Assembly (NCBI RefSeq): GCF_018069895.1
Contig: NZ_JAGQDH010000018.1
Location: forward strand, 1 to 58,747
Reading direction: 5' to 3'
Source of the DNA: Roseovarius autotrophicus
GTDB taxonomy: Bacteria > Pseudomonadota > Alphaproteobacteria > Rhodobacterales > Rhodobacteraceae
DNA: 58,747 nt
Positions 50,487 to 58,747 of the stretch are shown here, piece after piece; within the stretch, counting starts at the first letter, position 1, and the number at the start of each line of letters is the position of its first letter. The position numbers and the translations under genes are program-made. The notes beneath the pieces are model-generated. The model had not been told where the DNA came from and did no database searches. It saw nothing but the letters and a program-made list of their open reading frames with translations.

Positions 50487-51800
50487 ATGACCGCCGACGC
50501 CTTTTCCGCCCCACCCCTGAAAACCGACCTCACGAGCGCGGGCCGTTTCGGCATCCTGGCCGGGCTGATGCTTTTGACACTGGTCTTTGGCTGGGCCTAT
50601 GTCACGCAGATCAGCGGCGCGGTCATCGCCTCTGGCTCGGCGGTGGTGCGTGGCAAACCCAAGATGGTCCAGAGCCTTGATGGCGGCATCGTTGAGGAAA
50701 TCCGTGTCTCCGATGGCGATCTGGTGCAGGCGGGCCATGTGCTCTTGCGGCTCGATCCCACGCTGTTGCGGATCAATCTCGAGATGTATCATAACCGCCT
50801 TGCCGAGACCCGCGCCGAGATCAGCCGCCTGCGCGCCGAACAGGTGACCGGCGCGCCGCTCGTCTTCGACTATGACATGGCCTATCTCGACGGGGTGCCG
50901 CTGGCGCAGATCAATGCCGGACAGCGGGAGATATTCGAGGCCCGCCGCGAGGTGATGAAGGGCCGCAAGGATCAGCTGGCCGAGAAGATCGCGCAGTTCC
51001 ACAACCAGATTTCCGGTGTTGACGGCCTGATCACCGCCAAGCGCGAACAACTGGCATTCCTGGAGAAGGAACTGGCCGATGTCAGCGCGCTCCATGCCGA
51101 CGGGCTGGCGCGCGAGGGGCAGGTGCTGGAATTGCAACGCGCGCGCTCGCGGCTTCTGGGCGAGATCGCGGAACATCAGTCCGAGTTGGCCCGGATCCGC
51201 AACTCGATCCGTGATACCGAGCTCGAGATCCTGCAATCCGAGCGGCAGTTCAAGGAACAGGTGGTCACCGACCTGCGCAGGAAGGTGATGGAGGGCGAGG
51301 AACTGCTGTTGCAGATCGTCACCGCCCGCAAACAGCTTGACCGGATCGAGATCCTGTCGCCGGTGGACGGGATTGTACACGAGATGCAGATCTTCAACAC
51401 GGGCAGCGTGGTCCCGCCGGGCGAGACCATCATGCAGATCGTGCCGGTCTCTGACGGGGTGGATTTTGAGATCAGGGTTGATCCCAATGCGATCGACCAG
51501 GTGGCGCAGGGACAGCGCGCCAAGGTGGTCTTTAGCGCCTTCAGCACGCGCAGTGCGCCCGAAATCTTCGGCACGGTCTCGGGCATTTCGCCCAGCAGTG
51601 TGCTCGATCCGGTGACCGGGCAAAGCTTTTACCGGGTGACGCTGGCCATCGCCCCACAGGAACTGGCGCGGCTCGAGGGCCACGAGATTCTGCCGGGCAT
51701 GCCGATCGAGGCCTTCCTGCAAACCGGTGAACGCACGGTGCTGAGCTATCTCACCCGTCCGCTCAGCGACCAGCTGCGCCGCGCCTTCCGCGATGACTGA
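50487..51800 (+). CDS. Type I secretion membrane-fusion protein (HlyD/PrtE-like)
   Basis: 437 residues from ATG 50487. A single N-terminal transmembrane helix (FGILAGLMLLTLVFGWAYV), the first lipoyl half-domain (VQSLDGGIVEEIRVSDGDLVQAGHVLLRLDP), a long alpha-hairpin coiled coil (residues about 95-275, for example RARSRLLGEIAEHQSELARIRN), the second lipoyl half (ILSPVDGIVHEMQIFNTGSVVPPGETIMQIVP) and a beta-barrel end. It spans the periplasm between the ABC transporter and an outer-membrane channel. Confidence 0.92.
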   Translation: MTADAFSAPPLKTDLTSAGRFGILAGLMLLTLVFGWAYVTQISGAVIASGSAVVRGKPKMVQSLDGGIVEEIRVSDGDLVQAGHVLLRLDPTLLRINLEMYHNRLAETRAEISRLRAEQVTGAPLVFDYDMAYLDGVPLAQINAGQREIFEARREVMKGRKDQLAEKIAQFHNQISGVDGLITAKREQLAFLEKELADVSALHADGLAREGQVLELQRARSRLLGEIAEHQSELARIRNSIRDTELEILQSERQFKEQVVTDLRRKVMEGEELLLQIVTARKQLDRIEILSPVDGIVHEMQIFNTGSVVPPGETIMQIVPVSDGVDFEIRVDPNAIDQVAQGQRAKVVFSAFSTRSAPEIFGTVSGISPSSVLDPVTGQSFYRVTLAIAPQELARLEGHEILPGMPIEAFLQTGERTVLSYLTRPLSDQLRRAFRDD

Positions 51801-51958
51801 ACCTGCCCTGCGGTGATGCGGCAGGGGCACAATGGCGCAGCTTCATGCAGGATACCTTGTTTTCAAACGGGTTTTGCGCCATCTTGGGCGGGAGTGGCCG
51901 CATGTGACAAACCGGTGCCAGAAACCGGGGCGCATGGGCAGTGAGGCAGGATATTTTC

Positions 51959-53341
51959 ATGACGGGCCAGGGTCGGCGCAGGGCGTCCCGCGCATTTTCC
52001 GTTCTGACCGGGCTGGCGCTTCTGGCGGGCTGTTCGGATGTGCCTTATGACGCGCCCGCCTTTTCCTTCCTGTCTTCCTACAAATCCGCGCAGGCCGGGG
52101 CACCGGTGCTGCTCAGCAATGCCAATTGGTGGAAATCCTTCAACGATCCCACTCTTGACGCCCTGATCGAGACGGGGCTGGCGGGGAATCTCAGTCTCGA
52201 TATCGCCCGCGAGCGCGTGACCGAGGCCGAGGCGATCCAGCGCAGTGTGCCGCAATCGGCCTTTCTCTCGCCCCGGGCCGGTGTGCGCGGCGAGCGCGAC
52301 GAGAACGGCCGGACCGACACCCGCGCCAGTGCCTCGCTCGGGTTCGACTGGATCGTCGATATCTATGGTGGACGGCGCGCACAGATCGACGCGGCAGGCG
52401 CGCGCATCGAGGTGGCCGATGCCGAGGTCGATGCCGCGCGGCTTCTGTTGCTGCTTAATATCGCCAATGCCTATGTCGATCTGCGTTACCAGCAGGCCAG
52501 CCTCGCCCTGCGTCAGTCGGAACTGGCCTCGCGCCGCCAGACGCTGGAGCTGATCGAGCGGCTGCAACAGGGCAATGCCGCGACCCAGGTCGATGTGGTC
52601 AAGGCGCGCGCGCTCGTCTCCGAGACCCGCTCGGAAATCCCCGCGATCCGCGCCGCCATCGACGCCGCCCGCAACGAGATCGCCGTGCTTTCCGGCAAGG
52701 TGCCCGGCACGCTCGGGATCGACCTCGACAAGGGCGTGCGCCAGCCGCGCGTGTCGCTGTCGCCTGAGGTGGGAATTCCGGCCGATCTGTTGCGCAACCG
52801 GCCCGATATCCGCGTGGCCGAGCGCCGCTATTACGCCGCCTTCCGCGATGTGGCTGCGGCGCGCGCCGATCTTTATCCGCAACTGTCGCTGAGCGGCACG
52901 ATCACGCGCAGCTCGCTCTCGGGCGCGGCGGGCACCGAGTATTTCTTCGGCCCCGCACTCACCTTTCCGATCCTGCCCAACACCGCGCGCCGCGCCAATG
53001 TGGAGCAGCGCGAGTCGCTTGTCCGCCAGACCCATACGCAATGGAAACTGACCGTGCTCGAGGCAATCCGCGACGTGGAGACCTCGCTCGCCGACTATGC
53101 CGCCGCCCTGTCAGCACAGCGTTCGGCGGAGGAAACGGTGCGGCTCTACAAGGAGGTGGTCACGCTGACCCGCCAGATCGTCACCCGCGACGGCGCCACC
53201 ATCCGCGACCTGATCGATGCCGAACAGAACGTCTCCAGCGCCAACACCACCCTCGCCGCCACCCTCCGCCGCGCCGGCCGCAGCTTTGTTGCGCTGAACG
53301 TGAATCTGGGGTCGGGGCACGGGGCGGGGGAGCCAGGATAG
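51959..53341 (+). CDS. Outer-membrane efflux lipoprotein (NodT/TolC family)
   Basis: 460 residues from ATG 51959. Signal peptide with lipobox LALLAGC, so it is acylated. The rest is the double TolC-like repeat: NWWKSFNDPTLDALIETGLAGNLSLDIARERV near residue 53 and IPADLLRNRPDIRVAERRYYAAFRDVAAARADLYP near residue 270. NodT proteins usually serve RND efflux pumps; here it follows a PrtD/PrtE-type pair, so it probably supplies the outer-membrane channel of that exporter. A gap of 158 bases separates it from the adaptor gene. Confidence 0.88.
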   Translation: MTGQGRRRASRAFSVLTGLALLAGCSDVPYDAPAFSFLSSYKSAQAGAPVLLSNANWWKSFNDPTLDALIETGLAGNLSLDIARERVTEAEAIQRSVPQSAFLSPRAGVRGERDENGRTDTRASASLGFDWIVDIYGGRRAQIDAAGARIEVADAEVDAARLLLLLNIANAYVDLRYQQASLALRQSELASRRQTLELIERLQQGNAATQVDVVKARALVSETRSEIPAIRAAIDAARNEIAVLSGKVPGTLGIDLDKGVRQPRVSLSPEVGIPADLLRNRPDIRVAERRYYAAFRDVAAARADLYPQLSLSGTITRSSLSGAAGTEYFFGPALTFPILPNTARRANVEQRESLVRQTHTQWKLTVLEAIRDVETSLADYAAALSAQRSAEETVRLYKEVVTLTRQIVTRDGATIRDLIDAEQNVSSANTTLAATLRRAGRSFVALNVNLGSGHGAGEPG

Positions 53342-53477
53342 GCGATTTGCCGCCCGGATGGTGCCCCCGATCCACACCATCCTTCCGCCATAGTGTGGTC
53401 TCAGATAGATCAATCTTTCCTGCTTTCTTCTCCGCGATTGAAGTCAGATTCAACGCAGGACACAGGCGGAGTCAGCC

Positions 53478-56357
53478 ATGACGATTTTCTCGGTTTCGAA
53501 TTCGGAAGAACTCCTGAAAGCCCTGGCCTCGGCCAAGGGCGGCGACACGATCGAGCTGGCGGGGGGGGATTATGGCAACCTGACGCTTATCGATGGTAGG
53601 ACGCCGTTCAATGTCACGTTCGACGGAGAAGTGACAATCCGTTCCGCAGATGCCGAGCAACCGGCGAGTTTTTCGGGGATGGACTTGCGCGGGGTGTCCA
53701 ACTTGACCTTCGACGGTATCGTCTTCGATTACCAGTTCTCGCTGGGTGATCCACTTTGGGCAAGTCCCTTCATGATTACGGCGGGCAGTGACAACATTAC
53801 CATCAAGAATTCGATCTTTGATGGCGATCTCGCAAGTGGAGTCTCCGAGATTGATGATGGATATGGGTATGGAAAAGGCCTGGTCGTACGAGGATCCTCC
53901 AACATATCTGTTATTGATAGCGAGTTTTATGATTGGCACCGGGGCGCGACTTTTGGAGAAACAGATACTATCGATTTCTCTGGTAACGAGCTTTACGCAT
54001 TACGCTCCGATGGAATTAATTTCACTTCTGTCACATCAGTGATAATAGAGAACAACTATTTTCATGATTTCAAGGCATCTCCGGATTCCCCGGATCACAT
54101 GGATATGATCCAGTTCTGGACGAACGGGGGCACTACTCCAAGCATTGATATAGTTATAAGGGGAAATATCCTAGATATAGGCGAAGGATCTCTCACACAG
54201 TCAATTTTTATGCGAAACGATATGGTTGATCGAGGACTGGCCGGGGAGGAGATGTATTATCAGAATATTCTTATTGAGAATAATACGATCTACAATGCTC
54301 AAACACATGGCATTACCGTTGGTGAAACCGATGGGCTGGTTGTTCGCAATAACACTATCCTGCACGTCGAAGGAGAAATGCACGGTGCGGTGGGATCGGT
54401 AACAATACCAAAGATCAACGTAAGTCCAGATTCGAAATCAGTTGTGATAGAAGAAAACATCACTGCTGCTATCAATGGATTCAATGGACAATCCGACTGG
54501 AGCGTTGCATCCAATGCGTTACTGCAGCCCTCAGAGTATTTTGAACATTTCATCACATCGTCTCTGGATGCAGTGAATGGGGCACACAGTTATATTATCT
54601 TGCCAAATGGATATATCGAATCCCTGAATGCCGGCTCGACTGCTGCCCAGTTTTCCGATGTGTCGAATGGAATGTTTTCCCAGTTCCTTGTGCGTTCCGA
54701 CGCTTCCTCGGCCCAGACACTGGTGTTCGACGCCTCGCTGACGGTGGGGCCGTTCGGTCTCGTCTCGGAAGAAGACGCGGAGTTCATCTGGACATTCGGG
54801 GACGGCACGACGGCGACAGGCCAGGTCGTGGCGCATGAGTTCGCCAGGGCCGGGCATTACGACGTCACGCTCAAGGTGATTGCACAAGATGGAACCACAT
54901 CCTTGTCACAGGTCAAGGCAAGCATCGCAGGCGCCGATATCCTGGCTTTTGACGCGGAATCTGGTTGGTTCGAGGCGCTTGCCTTTGGTGAAGAGCGGGC
55001 ACTTGATGCCGGGGCCTTGCCATTGAGCTCGACAGCGGATGGCCTGGCTCTCAAGCTGGGCGGGGCCGGCAAGCAGGCCAGTATCGATCCCAACGAACTG
55101 TCACGCTTTTTCGGTAATGACAACTTCGAGCTCTCCATGACCCTGAAGGCAGGCCATGCCGACAGCTGGGGTGAGGTCGCACGTATCCATGGAAGTTTCA
55201 TCACCGGCGTGGATCAGAACGGGAATTTCTCACTCGATCTGTTTCCAGAGGACGGATCTCGTTTGCGACTCAAAAGCAGCGGAGTCGATGTGACCGATGG
55301 GCAGAGTCATGACATCATTGTCCGGTTCGATGGGGAGGCAGGGTTTGTCGAGATACTCATCGACGGCAAGGTTGTCGCGTCACAGAGTGTAACCGGCTCT
55401 CTGGCCGGAGGTCTGAGGGCGCTTGATTTCGGCAACCCCTGGGGAGGGACTAACTTTGACGGAGAACTGTCGGCCTTCTCTCTCAAGGCCAGTGCGTTTG
55501 ATTTCCCGCTCTATGACGGGTCCGTGGCAGGATTGGATCGCGCGATCCCGGTAGAGGAAGATACGTCCCAGCCCGCACCCGCCATCCCTGTTGAAGACAG
55601 GACACCGGAAGAGACGGTGGAGACACTATCAGAGGAAATCATGCAGGAAAACGATCCGGGCGAGACCGTCACGCCACCAGAACCGCCTCTGTCCGAACCG
55701 GTAGAACCGGACTCGGGGGAACAGACCCCATCAGAGGAGGATTCCGGTTCGCTCGAACCGATCCTGCTGAAAGGCGGGTTCAAGCTCGACTTCGCGAACA
55801 TTCAGAACACGGTCACGTTTCACGACAACGCTCATGTTGTCACAACGCCGGTCGGATCGGCCATCACTTTCGACGGCAAGAAAGATTACGTCTCTCTTGG
55901 ACGTCTGACAGACTTCGAATCCTCTCAGAAGATCGCCTTCTCGATTGATTTCGTGAATGAAAACAGCAAAAGTTCGGAGCGATTGGTCTGGAACCATCAA
56001 AAGATCGGGCTCACCCTGGAAGGTGACGGGCTTCATGTGCAGATCGCCAATAATGACGGCAACTTCAACAACGGCTTCCGGGTTGCGGGTCTCGGTCTTG
56101 ACGATGGCGACCGGCACAACGTGATCGTCATGGTTGATGCCGAGGCGGACAGGCTTCAGATCGTGGTGGACGATGTGCTGGTCCTGGATGAGCAGAACAC
56201 GGACTTCGATTTTGTCGGGGCGGGTGGGCAGGAGTCGGGCTGGTCTCTGGGCACCGCCTGGAACCGCTGGTTTGATGGTCAGGTCTATGATTTCCAGGTG
56301 AGCGACGATTTCGATTTCATCGAGACCAGCACGGTAGAGGGAACGCTTCTCGTCTGA
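53478..56357 (+). CDS. Large secreted beta-helix/PKD/LamG protein, probable type I secretion substrate
   Basis: 959 residues and no signal peptide. Residues about 1-330 form a right-handed parallel beta-helix with repeats such as NITIKNSIFDGD, NISVIDSEFYDW, VIIENNYFHDF and ILIENNTIYNA, as in polysaccharide lyases and epimerases. A PKD domain follows (FIWTFGDGTTATGQ near residue 435), then a LamG/concanavalin-like domain (about 500-680), an acidic Pro/Glu linker (about 690-760) and a second LamG-like domain (about 770-945). The end ETSTVEGTLLV resembles an uncleaved type I signal. No RTX nonapeptides are present. It directly follows the exporter genes. Bases about 53800-54660 are less GC-rich than the rest. 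Polysaccharide binding or cleavage is inferred. Confidence 0.85.
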   Translation: MTIFSVSNSEELLKALASAKGGDTIELAGGDYGNLTLIDGRTPFNVTFDGEVTIRSADAEQPASFSGMDLRGVSNLTFDGIVFDYQFSLGDPLWASPFMITAGSDNITIKNSIFDGDLASGVSEIDDGYGYGKGLVVRGSSNISVIDSEFYDWHRGATFGETDTIDFSGNELYALRSDGINFTSVTSVIIENNYFHDFKASPDSPDHMDMIQFWTNGGTTPSIDIVIRGNILDIGEGSLTQSIFMRNDMVDRGLAGEEMYYQNILIENNTIYNAQTHGITVGETDGLVVRNNTILHVEGEMHGAVGSVTIPKINVSPDSKSVVIEENITAAINGFNGQSDWSVASNALLQPSEYFEHFITSSLDAVNGAHSYIILPNGYIESLNAGSTAAQFSDVSNGMFSQFLVRSDASSAQTLVFDASLTVGPFGLVSEEDAEFIWTFGDGTTATGQVVAHEFARAGHYDVTLKVIAQDGTTSLSQVKASIAGADILAFDAESGWFEALAFGEERALDAGALPLSSTADGLALKLGGAGKQASIDPNELSRFFGNDNFELSMTLKAGHADSWGEVARIHGSFITGVDQNGNFSLDLFPEDGSRLRLKSSGVDVTDGQSHDIIVRFDGEAGFVEILIDGKVVASQSVTGSLAGGLRALDFGNPWGGTNFDGELSAFSLKASAFDFPLYDGSVAGLDRAIPVEEDTSQPAPAIPVEDRTPEETVETLSEEIMQENDPGETVTPPEPPLSEPVEPDSGEQTPSEEDSGSLEPILLKGGFKLDFANIQNTVTFHDNAHVVTTPVGSAITFDGKKDYVSLGRLTDFESSQKIAFSIDFVNENSKSSERLVWNHQKIGLTLEGDGLHVQIANNDGNFNNGFRVAGLGLDDGDRHNVIVMVDAEADRLQIVVDDVLVLDEQNTDFDFVGAGGQESGWSLGTAWNRWFDGQVYDFQVSDDFDFIETSTVEGTLLV

Positions 56358-56387
56358 TCCCCGCGCACCTGGCTGCGTGGCCCTGAT

Positions 56388-56423
56388 GCCATATCCGGAA
56401 AAGCTTATCCTTCCGGATATGGC
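56388..56423. terminator. Thirteen-base inverted repeat between convergent genes
   Basis: GCCATATCCGGAA (56388-56400) pairs perfectly with TTCCGGATATGGC (56411-56423), ten-base loop. Its right arm codes for the last residues of the VanZ-like protein. It lacks a clear T tract but sits where transcripts of the beta-helix gene and the VanZ gene meet. Confidence 0.55.
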
Positions 56424-56983
56424 AAAAGCTTTCGGGTCAATATCCCACGACCGATCACAAAGCCTGCGATGATCCCCAGGACATTCATAAACAGGTCATC
56501 CACATTGAATTGCCGGTAGGCACAGGGATAAAGCCCCCAGATACCTGTGAGCTGTGTCAGCTCCACTGTCAGGCTCAGGGTTGCTCCGAACAGCATGGCA
56601 ATCAGGAATCTCCTGACATGCCGGGACAAGGCCAACCCGATGAAAAGGCAGATCAGGAAATTCATCAGGGTCGCCGCAATTGTCCGGTTGCCCAGCCAGC
56701 CGATCAGGGTGCGATCTTGCTCTCGAAGCACGGCTACCGTATCCCAGAACCTGAAAAGTTTCAGTTGTGGTGTAGCTGAAGGCACCGGGCAGTCCAGGGT
56801 CTGCAAATCCGGAAAAGGATGTTGTGTAAGGAACACAAAGAAAAAGGTCACCCAAAGCAAAGGGGCTGCGCGCCAGATTTCCATCTGGCGCAGCAGGCGA
56901 CCGAGGCCCAGAATGCAAACCGTCACCAAGGCAGCGTAGATTGCCGCAAGCCCGGCCAGCCCCACCAACCAGAGAAGCGTCAC
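56405..56983 (-). CDS. VanZ-like family membrane protein
   Basis: 192 residues with five hydrophobic segments. The family core is [46 protein letters not shown] (residues about 133-180), with the E-x-x-Q and D-D-x-x-x-N residues typical of VanZ domains. Function in polysaccharide clusters is not established; teicoplanin resistance is known only for the original VanZ. Its start overlaps the stop of the acyltransferase upstream (four bases), so the two form a short minus-strand operon. Confidence 0.88.
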   Translation of the reverse strand: MTLLWLVGLAGLAAIYAALVTVCILGLGRLLRQMEIWRAAPLLWVTFFFVFLTQHPFPDLQTLDCPVPSATPQLKLFRFWDTVAVLREQDRTLIGWLGNRTIAATLMNFLICLFIGLALSRHVRRFLIAMLFGATLSLTVELTQLTGIWGLYPCAYRQFNVDDLFMNVLGIIAGFVIGRGILTRKLLPYPEG

Positions 56984-57486
56984 GTCAGACCGGCTTCGGC
57001 GAGGGCGCTTTCGGTGGCATCAGCCGTCAGGAACCGGCCATAGGGACCGACTTCGATGTTCTCCCGGATGATACGGGCAGGATTCCCCGCAACAATGCAT
57101 CGCGGAGGCACGGATTTGGTAACGACAGAACCCGCCCCGACCACACAATTGTCTCCGATCTCGACACCGGGCAGGATCAGGCTGCGCCCACCGATGAAAC
57201 AGTTCTTGCCAATCCGGGTGTGCAGATACATGCCGCGTGTCCGGTCATGCGTCAGGATACGCGCCTCAAAGGCGATGAAGCTGTGGGCGTCGACATGGAC
57301 GCCAATTGGGAAAGTCCGGTCGAATTTCGATGACAAGGACATCTGCACCGTCGGGTGGATATCCATCCCCCAGACGCGCGTCAGCCAGAAGCGCCGCGAT
57401 GCCATGAGCATGTTGCGCAGGCCGCTCAGCTTGTTGAGACCACGGCGGCGGGCCTTGGCAGGCATCATGGAATTCGGGGTTGGCAT
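56980..57486 (-). CDS. Hexapeptide-repeat acyltransferase (WcaF/LacA-like)
   Basis: 168 residues from ATG 57486. After a basic N-terminal segment comes a left-handed beta-helix of hexapeptide repeats: [67 protein letters not shown]. The ending [14 protein letters not shown] is standard for sugar O- or N-acetyltransferases using acetyl-CoA. It probably O-acetylates the polymer, or could be the missing N-acylase of the FdtA/FdtB product. Divergent from wzy, 180 bases apart. Confidence 0.88.
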   Translation of the reverse strand: MPTPNSMMPAKARRRGLNKLSGLRNMLMASRRFWLTRVWGMDIHPTVQMSLSSKFDRTFPIGVHVDAHSFIAFEARILTHDRTRGMYLHTRIGKNCFIGGRSLILPGVEIGDNCVVGAGSVVTKSVPPRCIVAGNPARIIRENIEVGPYGRFLTADATESALAEAGLT

Positions 57487-57666
57487 GTTCTTCGGACTCG
57501 CTGGGAACGTGATCGGCTTGCCGATGGATATAGCATGGCTGGCAACGGGGGCGCCATCAGGACGGTGACCGGCAATGCCATCCGATTCCACTTATCTTGT
57601 CCAGATTTTGGCACTATGACGCTGTAGAGGAATGTCATCCGCACAGTTCTGGTCAATGGGTTTTCG

Positions 57667-58747
57667 ATGGATACGGTCAGTGGACACAATCATGGAAACA
57701 AGCGTCCCGGAACCATAGCCGGGCGCCTGTCTGCCGTGTCCGGCGCGGCCCCGCTGAAAAGCCTGTTGCCGCTGCCTATCGCACTCTATCTGCTCATTGT
57801 CATAACACCGGTCAGGTTCAATCTTGGACCATTGCTCATGACAGGACTCAGGCTCTATCTTATTCTGCTCATCATTCCGCTGGTATTTCGCCTGCTTTCA
57901 GGTCGTATGGGCGGCATTTTTGCGATAGATGTTCTTTTCATCCTGCACATCATCTGGATGACCATCGCGCTATCGATGAACAATCCGGACATGGTCGTTA
58001 CACAGTTTGGATCGGTCGGTGTCGAGTTTCTTGGCGGATATCTGCTTGCTCGGGCCTATATCAGGACACCGGAATCATTTTCGGCTCTGTGCCGGTGGAT
58101 TGTAATGATCGTTGTCTTCACAGCTCCCTTTGCAGTAATAGAAAGCATAAACGGACGGCCAATTATCATTGAGACAATTAACAGAATACCCGGCTTGTTT
58201 TCTGTTTCAGATGTCCAGAATCCACCTCGTATGGGGTTGGAACGGGCACAGGTCGTGTTTGCTCACCCCATCCATTACGGGTTGTTTTGTTCTGTCGCCA
58301 TGTCTTTGTGTTTTGTTGCCCTCAGAGATCAGATTTCTGATTTCTGGCGGTATATGTTTTCCGGCATTATCCTGATTTCTGGCTTTCTCGCTCTTTCTAG
58401 CGGGGCTCTTCTTGCGATCGTTCTTCAACTCTGCTTGATAATTTGGGCCGTTTTATTCAAGGGGCTTCGCTGGCGATGGTGGCTTCTGGTCGGTCTTTTT
58501 GCAATCGCCTACATCATTGTGGAAGTACTCTCTAATCGGTCAGCAATTATAGTACTCTTGAGCTATGCGTCTTTTTCCGCACATAATGCTTACTGGCGGT
58601 CGATCATCTTCGAATGGGGAATGGTGAATGTCTGGGCCAATCCTGTCTTTGGTATTGGCCTGAATGATTGGGTTCGTCCCTGGTATATGTTCTCGGGTAG
58701 CATGGACAATTTCTGGCTTGTCATGGCCGTTCGCTATGGCATTCCTG
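57667..58747 (+). CDS. O-antigen polymerase/ligase-like membrane protein (Wzy), 5' part
   Basis: Begins at ATG 57667 and stays open to the window end; it continues in frame at base 1 and stops at 444 once the 127-base overlap is merged, total 465 residues. About ten hydrophobic helices are visible, starting near LPLPIALYLLIVITPV. The large loop with PPRMGLERAQVVFAHPIHYG near residue 190, containing the conserved arginine and the AHP-H motif, is typical of Wzy/WaaL periplasmic loops. GLNDW in the final part follows after a second loop. It is the first gene of the long plus-strand operon running through the junction. Confidence 0.85.
   Translation, partial: MDTVSGHNHGNKRPGTIAGRLSAVSGAAPLKSLLPLPIALYLLIVITPVRFNLGPLLMTGLRLYLILLIIPLVFRLLSGRMGGIFAIDVLFILHIIWMTIALSMNNPDMVVTQFGSVGVEFLGGYLLARAYIRTPESFSALCRWIVMIVVFTAPFAVIESINGRPIIIETINRIPGLFSVSDVQNPPRMGLERAQVVFAHPIHYGLFCSVAMSLCFVALRDQISDFWRYMFSGIILISGFLALSSGALLAIVLQLCLIIWAVLFKGLRWRWWLLVGLFAIAYIIVEVLSNRSAIIVLLSYASFSAHNAYWRSIIFEWGMVNVWANPVFGIGLNDWVRPWYMFSGSMDNFWLVMAVRYGIP
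58621..58747. repeat. Terminal direct repeat, right copy (circular closure)
   Basis: Identical to bases 1-127. See the left copy. Joining the two ends restores a single uninterrupted gene. Confidence 0.93.

Noticed and set aside
1..58747. CRISPR arrays, tRNA and rRNA genes, insertion sequences with intact transposase
   Set aside because: None found: no regular spacer-repeat array beyond the iterons, no cloverleaf-like sequences recognised, and no transposase domain in any frame.

Overview
The window is almost certainly one complete circular plasmid of about 58.6 kb from a high-GC alphaproteobacterium of the Rhodobacteraceae (Roseobacter-type). The last 127 bases (58621-58747) repeat the first 127 exactly, and the gene broken by the window ends (a Wzy-like polymerase) reads in frame across that junction. 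A plasmid origin is present: a RepA-type initiator, three 22-bp iterons with AT-rich DNA, ParA and ParB, and two palindromic parS candidates. I see no relaxase, no type IV secretion genes, no rRNA, no tRNA and no CRISPR array. The family assignment rests on the GC-rich codon use, the RepA/ParAB backbone, the DUF1403-ScpB pair and the VPLPA-CTERM/XrtD sorting system.

Layout. (1) 56.4 kb through the junction to 10.7 kb: a surface-polysaccharide cluster with VanZ-like protein, hexapeptide acyltransferase, Wzy, glycosyltransferases, GNAT, FdtA/FdtB amino-sugar enzymes, Wzx flippase, an FrhB-like Fe-S protein, a pyruvyltransferase and an Alg14/Alg13 split glycosyltransferase. (2) 10.7-24 kb: a second exopolysaccharide locus built round the exosortase XrtD, with two divergent arms: initiating sugar transferase, TPR lipoprotein, Wza-like exporter, outer-membrane barrel, XrtD and rhomboid on the minus strand; ExeA-like ATPase, Wzc-like chain-length protein, BY-kinase-like ATPase and a glycosyltransferase on the plus strand. 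A VPLPA-CTERM substrate lies at its end. (3) 24.2-25.8 kb: a secreted protein of unknown function. (4) 26.2-37.4 kb: a catabolic island for four-carbon acid sugars (D-erythronate and L-threonate): aldehyde dehydrogenase, SDR, LacI regulator, DenD, TRAP transporter, LtnD, OtnK, OtnC, OtnI. (5) 37.4-43.2 kb: a plasmid-stability and recombination zone with ScpB, DUF1403, CcdAB, an integrase, two VapC-type toxin-antitoxin pairs and relics of two recombinases. (6) 43.2-47.2 kb: parS, ParB, ParA, origin, RepA. (7) 47.4-56.4 kb: a small membrane protein, a second VPLPA-CTERM protein, and a type I secretion system followed by a 959-residue beta-helix/PKD/LamG protein that is probably its substrate.

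How it fits together: most of the plasmid builds and decorates the cell surface, through two polysaccharide pathways, an exosortase with two matching substrates on the same replicon, and a type I exporter with its cargo. This suits an attachment or biofilm plasmid. The tetronate island adds a carbon source under a LacI repressor whose operators can be read in the sequence. The least understood parts are the DUF1403-ScpB pair, the secreted protein at 24234-25826 with an out-of-frame sorting-tail remnant beside it, and the beta-helix protein.
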